Of a stretch of DNA of 64,000 bases, positions 1 to 56,550 are shown piece by piece. How positions within the stretch are numbered: the stretch's first letter is position 1; each line of letters starts with the position of its first letter. The stretch covers positions 7,950,501 through 8,014,500 of the forward strand of contig NC_092016.1 in NCBI RefSeq assembly GCF_042242105.1, given 5' to 3'. A program made the translations under genes and the position numbers. Source of the DNA: Pempheris klunzingeri. Lineage: Eukaryota > Chordata > Actinopteri > Acropomatiformes > Pempheridae. The notes under the pieces are model-generated. The model was not told the DNA's origin, did not search any database, and worked only from the letters and a program-made list of their open reading frames with translations.

Positions 1-45206
<45,206 letters not shown>

Positions 45207-45289
45207 GTTTCCTCCTCTTCTCCTCAGCAGGAGCGGGCAGCTCGGTGGCAGCAGCCGGAGTCTCTCTTTCTCTCTCACACACACACACA

Positions 45290-45331
<42 letters not shown>

Positions 45332-45400
45332 TACACACACACCTAAGGATGACACGCGCTCCCTCTGTCGTTTGAAGGGGGAGTCGCTTGCTTTCCTGCA
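45207..45400 (-). promoter_or_regulatory. srpk2: distal srpk2 5' UTR and promoter with compound GA/GT microsatellite
   Basis: Upstream of the MSSRK start codon on the minus strand. The first about 55 bp are GC-rich with CpGs and form the likely 5' UTR. A compound (TC)n/(AC)n tract follows at 45261-45342. No TATA box was recognised. The position opposite pus7, about 3 kb away and head-to-head, makes this the start of the intergenic promoter region. The transcription start is not determinable from sequence alone. Confidence 0.5.
45261..45342. repeat. compound (TC)n(AC)n microsatellite at the distal srpk2 promoter
   Basis: Alternating blocks: TC (45261-45276), AC (45277-45290), TC (45291-45316) and AC (45317-45342). 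It begins about 55 bp upstream of the distal srpk2 start codon, within its inferred 5' UTR or promoter. Confidence 0.9.
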
Positions 45401-47029
45401 CTGAACATGTTTTAACTCTCATTTCTCCACTGGTGGAAATTAACTAAGCATATTTCTTAAGTAGGCTACAATTATTTTAGTAAGATGAATATATCTCGTA
45501 TTTTTGAGTTGCATTATTTGTTGTTAATGTGTTGTTAAGCCACGCTGACATGACGCCACACATTCATTGTGGAATAAAAACAATTACACATTATGCTGCA
45601 AAAATAGAAACACAAAAATCAGCTTCCTGCAAAAGTTTGACTGCATTTTGACCATGTATGATTTAATCAAATGTCACTTTATATTCAGCAAGAGTACTTT
45701 GCTTTTTTACCATTTTACCAGAGCAAAATCTCATTTTACAAAACTTTTATTTTATTAAAATGCTTTCTTTCTATTATTTCATTTTATTTTTTTACATCAC
45801 TACACTTCTTCTCCCTGCTCGGTTATATGATAAGTATATCAAATGAATCAGCCCCCCATCTTTCTCTACTCATGATCCCTGTCATATTTCTACTGTTGAC
45901 ACTTTCATAAAGGCATAAAATGCCCCTAAAATGCTTCAAAAGAAATAAAATTGAGGTGCAGTGTTTTAGCACTGGTTCTAATATATCCCTCCTCAGCTAT
46001 GTTACACGTCTGCACAGCATCCCTGCTCTGCATCAGTACAAAACCTTGGTAGCGAGCCCAGGATGCTGCTTCTATACTATTTATAGTGTTAGCTCAGTCT
46101 TTCTTGTATTGCTGTCTACAGCCCACTCTCTGATTTATGCGATTTCATAAAGATTTGTTGGACTTTTTGACTGAGATTTTCATGCTGTATTGCAACACTG
46201 CAGTTCCCCATTGGACATCATGACAGCTTTATGTTGTGTTTCACGGTGCACAAAAGCTCAGCAGCTCTTGGTTAGTGTGAGGAACAGCATCCTGAACAAC
46301 ATCATAAATAATGTGAAGGCTCCATTATTCCTGGTGGTGTTTACGCAGCCCTCTAACAGACGAGTCAGAAATGGACTTTCTTGAATGTGTTTACGGATAT
46401 TAATATCTGTTAAGACCTCACATGGCTCCCTTACAAAGTCTGCTGAAATTCCTGAAGATTTCATTATAAGATTGGGAGGCAGGCCTACACATTTGCCACT
46501 AGAGACACATATAATCTTCCCAAACCTTAAAAAAATGTAGTTCCTATGTCAAGTAAAAGAAGGTATGAGCAGTAAGGCTTTGTCCTCTGTAGCTTGAGTT
46601 TTATTCCTGTATTTGCATTCTTGCTAAAAGTTACCTTCTTCAGAAGAAGAATGGGCAACAAGGTTGTCACAGGCTAGATAATAATATTTCATGACATTTT
46701 ATCAGGACTGGCTTGCTCATAACCATACTGTAAAATGGGATATTGTCAAAATAAAGGATTATTAGTCAGCATTCTCCCTACATGCCAAAGAAAAACATGT
46801 AGGCCTGAACTCGTTTTTGATGGATGGTAAGTCTAAAGTAGTTTAAGCACAAACTTGAGTCATTTTAGGCTAATTAGCAGCATTTGTCAGCTATAAAAGT
46901 GTTGCCACGGTCACAGCAATGTGATATTACTGAAAACAACAGCTCTGAAGAGGCCAGCTCAGATATGCTCAAAAAGAAAAAAAATACTCAGAGGGAATTA
47001 TAATGCAGGGCTGTGACTCATGTTTGGTT

Positions 47030-47340
47030 TGACCGTCAAATTATTGTTCTGACGATAAAATGTGATAAAACAGTAAAAAGGTAAGATTTCCCGAAGCACT
47101 TGAGGATAGATTCAAATTGCTTGTTTTATTTGACTAACAATTAGTCCGTTTACAATCAGATATGACAAAGATAGAACAAAGAAAAGCAGCAAATCATCAC
47201 ATTTGAGAAGCTTCACTAGCAAATATTTGGAATGTTTGCTCGAGAAATGATTTAAACAATCATCAAGATATAGTTGCTTATCAATTTTCTGTGGATAGAC
47301 AAGTCAATTATGTCGACTTATCGCAGCAGCTCTACTGTAA
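47030..47340 (+). repeat. copy of AT-rich dispersed repeat (sense)
   Basis: Carries the best-preserved core of the family in this window: gacaaagatagaacaaagaa, aagcagcaaatcatcacatt, tgagaagcttcactagcaaa and tatttggaatgtttgct, ending with cttatcgcagcagctcta. The leading edge is diverged. Confidence 0.7.
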
Positions 47341-47506
47341 TTGTAAATGCCAAACATATACAAATGTGCACAGAGGGAGAGAAGCAGTATTAAAGGGCTG
47401 ATCTAAAAATAAGAAACATAATATATATATTATGGCTGCTTAAATGTGACATCTCTTTTGTTCCAGTTCTGCAATTATCGACTGCACTTCCATATTTCAT
47501 ACTTCA

Positions 47507-47692
<186 letters not shown>

Positions 47693-48139
47693 TCAAAGTG
47701 ATTTTTTCATTATTCAGAATCGGAATAAACGACCCCATCGAGTTTATTGTGTTTTTTTTTTAAAAAAAAACTTTCACTTGACCAGGCAAATAAAAGTTAA
47801 GAGTAGTATGAATCACACTTAAATGGGTCATGAATACATTCGTCACTGCTCATCACGACCTGAAGTTTTACTCAGAAACCAACTCAAAATTAGTTATACA
47901 GTGTTATACAGAATTGTTTCTTTGAGCTCGTGTATTATTATTATTATCATTGTTATTATTATTATCATTATTATTATTATATTCTACCACAATTTGAGAT
48001 CTTCCTGCATTTTTTTTTTCTGGTGATGATATTAAATAAAATTACACACCAGAAGCCACACATGTGCACACCTCCACAGTCCGGAGAAACATTATTAAGA
48101 AGTTAATGACTAAATTGTTTTAACAGCACTAATGCAAAA

Positions 48140-48300
48140 GAAGAGCGCATGCGTGGAGTAACTCTTTGATTGACAGGTCTTTAACCAAACGTGTGCGGTG
48201 GGAGGGCTTTAGGATAGGATGTGTTTCCGGAACTAGCCTCTCTCTCCAACACACACACACACACACACGTGTGAGAAAAGCTGGTACCCAGCGCTGTTCT
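48140..48300 (+). promoter_or_regulatory. pus7: pus7 core promoter region with NRF1-like and ETS sites
   Basis: A GC-richer island in AT-rich surroundings. gcgcatgcgt at 48145-48154 matches the NRF1 palindrome (GCGCATGCGC) at 9 of 10 positions. tttccggaa at 48224-48232 contains a palindromic ETS/GABP core. A short (AC)n lies at 48250-48269. NRF1 and ETS sites near the start are typical of TATA-less housekeeping promoters; occupancy is inferred. Confidence 0.55.
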
Positions 48301-48327
48301 TGTGCTCTTGAATCTCACCAGACGAAG
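48270..48327 (+). other. pus7: pus7 untranslated exon 1 (3' end well defined)
   Basis: Ends in a consensus donor, cgaag|gtaagt, at 48327/48328. It is followed by an intron running to the coding exon acceptor at 49472. The transcription start is not determined. A second optional untranslated exon may exist at 48518-48631 (acceptor tttctcag, weaker donor aca|gtaggt). Confidence 0.6.
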
Positions 48328-48940
48328 GTAAGTTAAAGCAGAGTTTTGGCTAAAAACAACATCGGTTTTCGCTTGAATTACATCGACCTTTCAGCTGCTA
48401 GCAACGTTACCCTTATCCAGCACTATTAGCTAGCTGTAATTGATGACAATGCGAATGCGCTAGCGGCTTTGCTAACTTTTTCAGTGGTCAGCAACATATT
48501 CATTATGTTTTTCTCAGTGCCTGCGCCAAGCTCAGGTCCGTGAGGAAGTCTCTGCAAGTGTTTGGCTGCTGGGAGACAAGAAGTCCTTCCTGCATCCACA
48601 ACTGTCTCTTTCTACCTCTGATCCGCAAACAGTAGGTCGGTAGCATCGTTTTATAGGCCATTAATGTCAATGCAGTTTGTTGTCATCACTCATACATACA
48701 CTGCAGTGTTATAATAACAGCTGTATTTTTATTTATTTATTGAAGTGCTGCACAGATTCAAGGATAGCAATTGTAATATGGTGTGTAAAGCAAGACTTCA
48801 ATCTGTGTGTCCTGAGTTTGAGTCACTAATTCAGTTTGACTTATATATAAAGGACTAATATGGGTCAAGCCCTCAAAAACAGGCTGAATCCTACATTTCC
48901 CACAATGCAACTCGATAACATCTTTTGTATACTTTCTCTA

Positions 48941-49122
48941 AGGGCTGTGCAATATGACCCAAATCTCATATCTTGATATTGGACATTTTGTGTCCTGATA
49001 GAGGTACATTTCACGATGTAGCACATTTTTTGCAAATTTGAAATAAATGATGGAGCGTAATATGAAAATGCTAGACATTTTTGTATTGTCACACGATATA
49101 TATCGTCATATTGCACAGCCCT
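48941..49122. mobile_element. 182-bp MITE with perfect 18-bp terminal inverted repeats
   Basis: The left end agggctgtgcaatatgac (48941-48958) is the exact reverse complement of the right end (49105-49122). The internal sequence is AT-rich with a short palindrome, cgatatatatcg. No clear target duplication was seen. It lies in pus7 intron 1 (5' UTR intron). The class is not assigned. Confidence 0.85.
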
Positions 49123-49482
49123 GCTTCCCCTGCCTGGTAAATGCCAAACTTTTTCAAGCGCCGTGCCTTAGAGTTTCACAAAGGCTTTCAGTCAAAGTGT
49201 TGTCTTGGGGCAATGCTTTGATGCTCTATGTCAACAAAGATCCCTGGCTGCACTCTCACCACATTTCCTGTCAGCTCTTAACTCTTTCCTGGCCAAAAAT
49301 TGAATTATAAGTTTTAGAAAGCCTCCCTTGGAGCCTCAGTAGATCACACAGCTGTTTTCACAGTAGGAGTACTGCCTATCACAAGTACACTACATTTGTA
49401 AGTACACTAAGTGTCCCTTTAACTGCACTCTGTTTGAATTATGATATGTTTTTTGTGTCCCTGTTGTGACAGCTCAGCTCTG

Positions 49483-52400
49483 ATGGCTGAATCAGAGCCC
49501 TTGCCTGTTCCTGTTCAGGTCGGCGAAAAGAGGGGCTGTCCAGAGGATGAAGAGGAAGTCACACAGTCAAAGAAACCCAAAGTTGAGAAGGATCACAAGA
49601 ATGGAGGCCCTCCACCCCAAGATGAGGAGGAAAAGCCAGAGGATGACAACGATGATGATGGAGAGGAGGACGGTGAGACCTTTGCTGATATGATGAAGCA
49701 TGGCCTCACTGAGTTGGATGTGGGAATCCTGAAGTATGTCAGCGACCATGAGGGCTTCTCAGGAATCTTGAAGGAGAGGTTTGTCCTCCACAGTCAGTGC
49801 ATAGTTTACCTAATATGTTTCAAAATGATTAAGTCTGGATTGCTTAATGGATGATTACTTGTGGTTTGTTCTCAGATACTCTGATTTCGTGGTGCATGAA
49901 ATCAACAAACAAGGCAAGATAGTACATTTAGATGACCTCTCTATCCCTGCAGAGTGTGAGGTAAGATCACCGTTTTACTTCTATTTCACTATTACTGCAA
50001 TTTTACTAATATGGCTAGATCTTTAAGACTGTTTGCATTTAAAATGTGTATAATTTCTTGTTGGTCCCAGTCAGAGTTGAAACTTGTAAGCAGTTTTTTA
50101 TCATCAATTTGGTAATCAAAATGGCTGTAACTGTGATATGGATGCTGTTAGCAAAAACGATATTATAGGAAACCTTTGTCTTTTGACATAATGTTACGAC
50201 TACGTCCGGAGTTTTTACTGATCTAGATCAGATGAGAAGATGCTTTCTAATACTTTTGTTTGCATTTTCTTGTATAATAGGAGGAGCCAGAGGTTCCCCA
50301 GCAGCCACAGGAATTTGATGTGCTGACTGAAGAGCAGAAAAAGCAGCTTGGGGAGCTGCAGCTCTTCAGGAATAAAGAGGACAACGTCTCTATTGAGGTG
50401 ACTATACACTTCCTAGAACTCCTTATGACATCCCTTAATACCCTTAAATAGGGAGTTTTAGGTCATGTCCTTCCTCCTCTCTTAACATCTGTAGGTGATG
50501 GATGATACAAAAGAGAAGCGAACGCTGGTCCACAAAGCCATCAAGACTCAGTTTCCAGGTCTGGAGACAAAGACAGAAGAGAAGGAAGGACGCAAGTTCA
50601 TAGTGGCCTACCACGCTGCTGGGAAGAAGGCTCTAGCAGGTATGTGGAGAGGAGGCTGAGCCAGATGTGAGTCTTGAACTGTCTGGAGTAAAATAGTGAA
50701 ATGATCAAAGAAAGGATTTATTGCATGTCCTTTTTATGTCTACCTTCAGCTTATCTGCTGCAGTGCATGTGGTCACAGCTGAGTTCCAAAGCAGTAAAAT
50801 GCAACGCATGCACTTGTGCACACGCATGATCGAGACACCTGCATGATTCTGCTCCGACCTTTATTCATAGTGGTTTTTAAACAAGCAGCTTTTTGATCAC
50901 GGACTGACCATATTATTCAGTGGAATGCTGAAGGACTTAGTTTGATTAACGTTTTAAAAGGCATTAAGGAAAGCAGAGATTCACTGTTGTGGTGCCTTGG
51001 AAAAAAAACAAAACCCTGCACCCATAAACCATTTAAAAACCACACTCCACTCTCAGGCCCATGCATGAGATCTCACCCCTTATAATTCGCCCCATAGTCC
51101 TTAAGCATCTCTTTCTTAGTAACATTATTCTATCCTCCTTTTGCTCTTCTCTGGTGGATAGAGGTCAAAACAACTGCAGGTAAGATCCTGTTCTCCACAC
51201 AGCACAGGGGAAGTACTTAAAACCCACATGGAGTTAGGTGTCGGTTGCTAAATGCTTTCTGGTTTTATAATTACAGTCTAAACTTATTTCCATTCTTTCT
51301 TGCAATGTAGGAACTGTATATGTAAGACAAAATTAGCATGACAGAAAAAAAGAAAAGCAAAAACTTGTTTAATTTATAGGTAACCACATAGAAGTACAAC
51401 ATTTGTTAATCTATAGTTGGAGTATTGAAGCAATTCACATTTGTAAATATGTGAATTATTCAGCCCTATACTTGTTACTTTATGTTTCAGTACAACCTTT
51501 TTCTCTGTGTCCATAAAAGCTCCAAGGAAACACTTCTGGCCCAAAAACCGTGGCAGTTTCTGCCACTTTGTCCTGTACAAGGAGAACAAGGACACCATGG
51601 ATGCTATCAATGTGCTTTCAAAGTTCCTCAGGTCTGAATATTGTAATATTGCTTTATAGAAAAGTGATCATCATTTAAAAATAAGATACAGACTGATGGT
51701 CTATTTACAAATGAAATATGATTGTAGTTCAGAAACTTCATGTGTACAACAATGCTGTCTCTCTAGGCTCAGACCCAACATGTTTTCCTACATGGGAACC
51801 AAGGACAAGAGAGCCATCACTGTGCAGGAGATTGCAGTGCTCAAGTGAGTGTGATGCTTTGAACTAATTACTACATTAGTGTGCATTCATTCTCAAACTC
51901 TCTTGGTGGTAGCATACGTGCTGCGTCTTGTCACTGCTGGAGGTGTTTCTGCTGTTACTTGGCAGTGATTAAAGACATCTTTTCCCTGTTCTCTCAGGAT
52001 CACAGCCGAGAGGTTGGCTCACCTCAATAAGTGCCTCATGAACCTCAAGCTGGGAAACTTTTGCTACAAAAACCACCCTCTAAAGCTGGGGGAGCTGCAG
52101 GGAAACCACTTCACTGTGGTCGTCAGGTCAGCAGACGTTGTTTGTGCACATTTTTCTCTCAATTCAAAGTCGTTTTTGTACATTATACCCATTCCTGTGT
52201 TTTTTTTTTTGTGATTGCGGGTTACCTTTAACCAACCAGGTGGTGTGTATCCCATGAGTGTTGTGCTATTGCAGAGGCATTCTCATAAGCTAGGAGCTTA
52301 CTAAGTGATGTAAAGACCAGTTACAACCAGCATTTATTTGACCATGATGGCGGTCTGATGTCTGATTTCCATGACCGTGCAGTCCTCATCAGTCTGCAAA

Positions 52401-55400
52401 AAAATAGTGCAGAAATGAATTACATCTAATGGAAATGAGGTTAAGCTGATAAAGAAAAAGAAAGTAGAATATTGTAATGCAATCCTTCTGTCACCAGAAG
52501 TTAAAAGCAGCCAAACCAAAACACTTCCTATAAGTCAACTTGTTGCTACCCAGATCACATTGAAAGAAGAATATTGTACCCAAAAAAGAATGCAGAATTT
52601 ATTTTTGACTGCGTGTTAGATTCGGCCATTTTCTAGCAATTTCTAATTCATTTGATATCATCATGAGTCATATAATCACGATAACCATTGTTTTGTCTTA
52701 AGATTGTCCCTTGCATGTAGTTTCTGGACTTCTCACCAGCGTTAACTATTACATGACTGTACTACTCATTATGTTGTAATTTGACGATATATTTGTATAT
52801 CAGGAACATCTCAGGGACAGATGAGCAGGTCCACCAGGCCATGACATCCCTCAAGCAGACAGGCTTCATTAACTACTATGGCATGCAGCGCTTTGGCACC
52901 ACAGCTGTGTCTACACAACAAGTTGGCAGGTAAGGTCATGACATCGGAGATGGTGACAGAAGCTGTGACGGCATGATATAAATCATGACGTGGTAGAAGC
53001 TATGACAGAGCGGTGAACTCAAATGTCGTTTCCTTTCTTTGTTTTTGGACCAGGGCTATTTTAAAAAATGACTGGAATGAGGTGGTTGATCTAATTCTGA
53101 AGCCTCGTCCTGGAGGTAATGAACTTTGTCTTGCGCTCTTTTCTTCCATCCGTAAAGTGTTTATGAGGCATTTCAAACCTTCCTCCGTCTCTCCTACTGC
53201 TTTCTTCAGCCGAGAAAGAGTTCCTGGTCCGCTGTAGGGAAGAGTGGGCGAAGACTCAGGACCCAGAGGCAGCCCTGAAAAAGCTGCCCAACAAGCGCTG
53301 CGTGGAGGGACAGCTGCTGCGAGGCCTGTCTATGTACGGCAAGAAGAACATCGTCACTGCTTTTGGACTGGTTGGTTTTATGAATTTTTTGAATTATTAA
53401 TGATGCTAGTAAAAAGCTGACCAGTCAAAAATATGACTATTGCACTGGGCAGATCTCAGTTATAAATATGTATGAGTTTAATGCAGGATGCTACTTTTGA
53501 AAAGATCCGTCTATTTAGTAAACCCTCCGTGGTTAAACATCATGTTCAGTGTCAATATATTGACATCAAAACAGGCTCTACTCTCTCTGAGTGGTGTTTG
53601 TTCTTTTTTCAGATCCCCCGTAACAACCGCCTGATGTACATCCACAGCTACCAGAGCGTGGTGTGGAACACCATGGTGAGCAGGAGAATCGAAGCCTTTG
53701 GCCTGAAGGCTGTGGAGGGGGACCTGGTGCTCAGAGGAAGTTAGTAGCTCACCCTTTTTTCAGCTAGCTCATGTTAAATATTAAAGGGATAATATGAGAT
53801 TTTTGGGAATATACTTCACAGCATACATTTCTTTACTGCAAAGCTGCATATTTACTGGATGTATACGTATTTTTCTGACATGAGAGTGGTATCAATCTTG
53901 TAATCAAACTCTCAGAAAGAAGGCAAATCAGTATTTCCCATAATGTCCAACTAATGCTTTACCTGTAGTTGTAATGTAGCACCAAGTAGTCGACTTGTCG
54001 CTGCTCAGATAAGTTTTAGTATCACTGGATTTTAGGAAATGCTGCCTACTGATGTTCTCTCTGCTATGTTCATGAAGCCACAGCACACGTGCTGACCGCA
54101 GAGGAGGCAGAGAGTCGCTCCATACATGACATTGTGATGCCACTTCCTGGGTATGATGTCATCTACCCCTCTCATCACGGTAAGAAATGGCTCTGTGGGA
54201 TTCTCTTCTTTCTTTGTATTCTGAGCATGTAATTACTTGTCATGCTCTTGTCTTTGTGTCAGTGGGTAAAGGTTACAGAGAGCTGCTCGTTGCAGACGGG
54301 TTGGACATCGACAACATGAGACACAAAGTGAAGGACTACTCTCTGGCTGGAGCCTACAGGCGCGTCATCATCAGACCCACTGATGTCAACTGGTTAGCAG
54401 CAAATTAAATACCAGTATATCATTACTTAACATGGTGTGAGACTGTTGTGGGAAGCCCTTTATGATGTTACACCAACCATATAGTAATCCATTGAATGCT
54501 AATACTGCAGTTCCTCTACCCACCTGTAACCTGGTGTGTTGTGGTGTTTCTGTCTCTTTTATGCAGGGAGGTGATTCAGTATGATGATCCCAAGATCTCC
54601 CTGGTGCATTCTGATTTTGAGAAACTGGAGAACAAACCGGCTCCTGTCTTCAATAAAGGTCAGTTCCGTTTAGGATTGTTTTGCTCTGTGTTAAGAGTGG
54701 TAACACACTGGATCTGTGGACACTGGCTTTTTTCTGCAACATGAAACATTTTCTCCCAAAGTGATTCAGATAAGGAAACTTTATTGGATTGGACTTTATT
54801 TATTTAACGTAGGACACAGTTGTTAAAACATGATTGTAAACAGCAGATCGTTTTAAACTGAAGTTCACCCGATTTTGCCCTCATGCATTCTTTACTCTAC
54901 ATTACTTGATTTGCATTCCTCAACGCCAGCGACAGCCATTCCTGGTCCGCTGCAGGGCGCGAGGGCTGCATGGCCGGAGGCACGGTGTTTTCAAGTTGTC
55001 CGTTCGTCTGTCTGTCCCATTCTCATGAACGGGACATCTCAGCCTTGAGGGAGTCTCCTCATATTTGGCACAAACGTCCGTGTGGACTCAAGGATGACCA
55101 GTTTGTTGGTCAAAGGTCAAGGGCACTGTGGCCTCACAAAACACATTTTTGGCCATAATTCAAGACATCACATGCCAATTTCAGATTTCACACAGATGTC
55201 TAATAGGATAAAAGGATGAAGTGATGACATTTTATATGCAAAAGGCCAAAGGTCACCTCCACTGTGACACTATAATGTTCTGTAAAAACACTTTTCTGGC
55301 TGTTATTCAACACCATAACTCAGGAACAGAAAGGGAGATTGTGACCATATTTCACATTTGGTTGGATACCGAATTGATGACATGTTGCCACGGTTGAAGA

Positions 55401-56109
55401 TGTGTGCGAAGCATGCTCGTTTTCTAATTTGTAGCTTTGCTGCGACATCCATACTTGACCCATTGTCTCCTGTCACAGCCACAGTTTCATGTCCCATCGG
55501 AGGCAGCTTTATTGTCCAAGCATGTGAACACATGTCTGACTTTGTTGTTTCCCTCAGTGAACTTACTATTAGACATACAAGCAGAACAAGAACAGCAAAG
55601 CTTTGCAAAGTCAAGACAAATTCATTTTATTTATATATATATCCCTAGAACACAAATTGAAATTTACCTCAAGGGGTTTTAAAATCTGTACAGCAAACAA
55701 CATCCTCTATTCTTAGACCCTGACCCGGATGAGGATCAGTCTTATACACATTAAATGTTTGTACCAATATCATGAGTCTGGACAGACATGGATGTAAACT
55801 GCAACTACACTGAGGCAGTCATTTTATTTCCAGATATAAACACAGTGGGAGGCTCCAGATTTTGAGCTGAGAGGCATGAATCCTGATTTTTGTTGGCCTC
55901 CCATACTTGATATTTATTTTGTAATGACAAAATAAACCCTATGATACAGCATTTCTCTCCTTCCTCCAACAGAGGGGAAATATCGGGCCCTGCGGTTGGA
56001 GTTCTCTCTGCCTCCTTCAACCTATGCTACCATGGCAATCAGAGAGGTCCTCAAGCTGGACACTAGCATCAAGAAACAGACGCAGCTCAACACCACCTGG
56101 TTCAACTGA
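49483..56109 (+). CDS. pus7: pus7, pseudouridylate synthase 7 (TruD family), complete coding region
   Basis: Fifteen coding exons: 49483-49778, 49876-49960, 50281-50397, 50495-50639, 51520-51631, 51767-51844, 51998-52126, 52804-52929, 53054-53115, 53210-53370, 53613-53739, 54078-54179, 54263-54392, 54567-54658, 55973-56109. All have GT/AG borders and chain in phase to 1899 nt (632 residues plus TGA); the human protein is 661. PUS7 converts uridine to pseudouridine in tRNAs, mRNAs and other RNAs, mainly in the nucleus. Visible features: a KKPKVE nuclear-signal-like stretch (30-35); an acidic segment (about 45-68); the family motif [18 protein letters not shown] with catalytic Asp265; NYYGMQRFG (344-352); [19 protein letters not shown]; and the C-terminal [13 protein letters not shown]. 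The first base of exon 49483 follows a short 5' UTR from acceptor 49472. The start is the first ATG and gives MAESEP. No breaks. A possible extra 18-nt exon lies at 51162-51179. Confidence 0.97.
51162..51179 (+). CDS. pus7: candidate 18-nt microexon of pus7 (optional)
   Basis: Within the intron between coding exons 4 (ends 50639) and 5 (starts 51520). The 18 nt aggtcaaaacaactgcag are preceded by a pyrimidine-rich tract ending in ...gatag and followed by a near-consensus donor, cag|gtaaga. Both neighbouring exons meet in phase 1 and 18 is divisible by 3. Inclusion adds six residues (EVKTTA) between ALA and APRKH without a stop. A TGC motif about 18 nt before the acceptor resembles the element used by SRRM4-type neural microexon splicing. 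No transcript evidence is available. Confidence 0.5.
53765..53965 (-). repeat. dispersed teleost repeat fragment in pus7 intron
   Basis: Read on the minus strand: gggaaatactgatttgcctt, ctttctgagagtttgattac and aagattgataccactctcat, ending near agtaaatatgcag. It is the neighbouring portion of the consensus seen at 37585-37800. Confidence 0.6.
54920..55560 (+). repeat. dispersed repeat in pus7 intron 15 ('ttggcacaaacgtcc' family)
   Basis: Contains gtccgttcgtctgtctgtcc, cattctcatgaacgggacat, ctcatatttggcacaaacgt, ccgtgtggactcaaggatga and a ggtcaaaggtcaagggcact segment. This phrase order is familiar from a widespread percomorph repeat. It accounts for roughly half of the 1.3-kb last intron. The frames within it (54970-55158, 55358-55648) have no independent support. 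Confidence 0.6.
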
Positions 56110-56550
56110 GACCAAATCACACTCTGGCATAAACTAGACTGCTGCTCCAAGCTGCGAAGCACCTGTCTACTGTGGCTGCTTACTGTTGTGAGTGTTTTTA
56201 AGTGTGTGTGAGAGAGCGGTTGGGTTCTGTGTGAACCCAAAGATCATTTCTTTGAAGTACAAAGAGCAATGATTTATCATTATTCAACTTTTGTTTTGTT
56301 TTTTTAAATTAGTGTTTTTACTTGCTCTATAGTCTCTCTATGCTGCAATGATTCAGCATATTTTGACAATGGTTTAAGTGAACCTTGTGTTTTCAGGGTG
56401 CTGTCTCATATAGTAACCCCTGCTGCCGAGGTCTGCTCAGCATGCCCTCTTTGTACAGAAGTATAAGTTTTGTTTTTTTAACTTTGAGCTGAATGTGCAA
56501 ATTACACAACTCTTGAGGAGAGAAATTAAAAATCATTAGTGTTTATAGTG
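56110..56550 (+). other. pus7: pus7 3' UTR with polyadenylation signal
   Basis: Follows the TGA at 56107-56109. An ATTAAA variant signal at 56525-56530, followed by a GT-rich stretch (tagtgtttatagtgtgg), is the best candidate poly(A) site. Confidence 0.6.
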
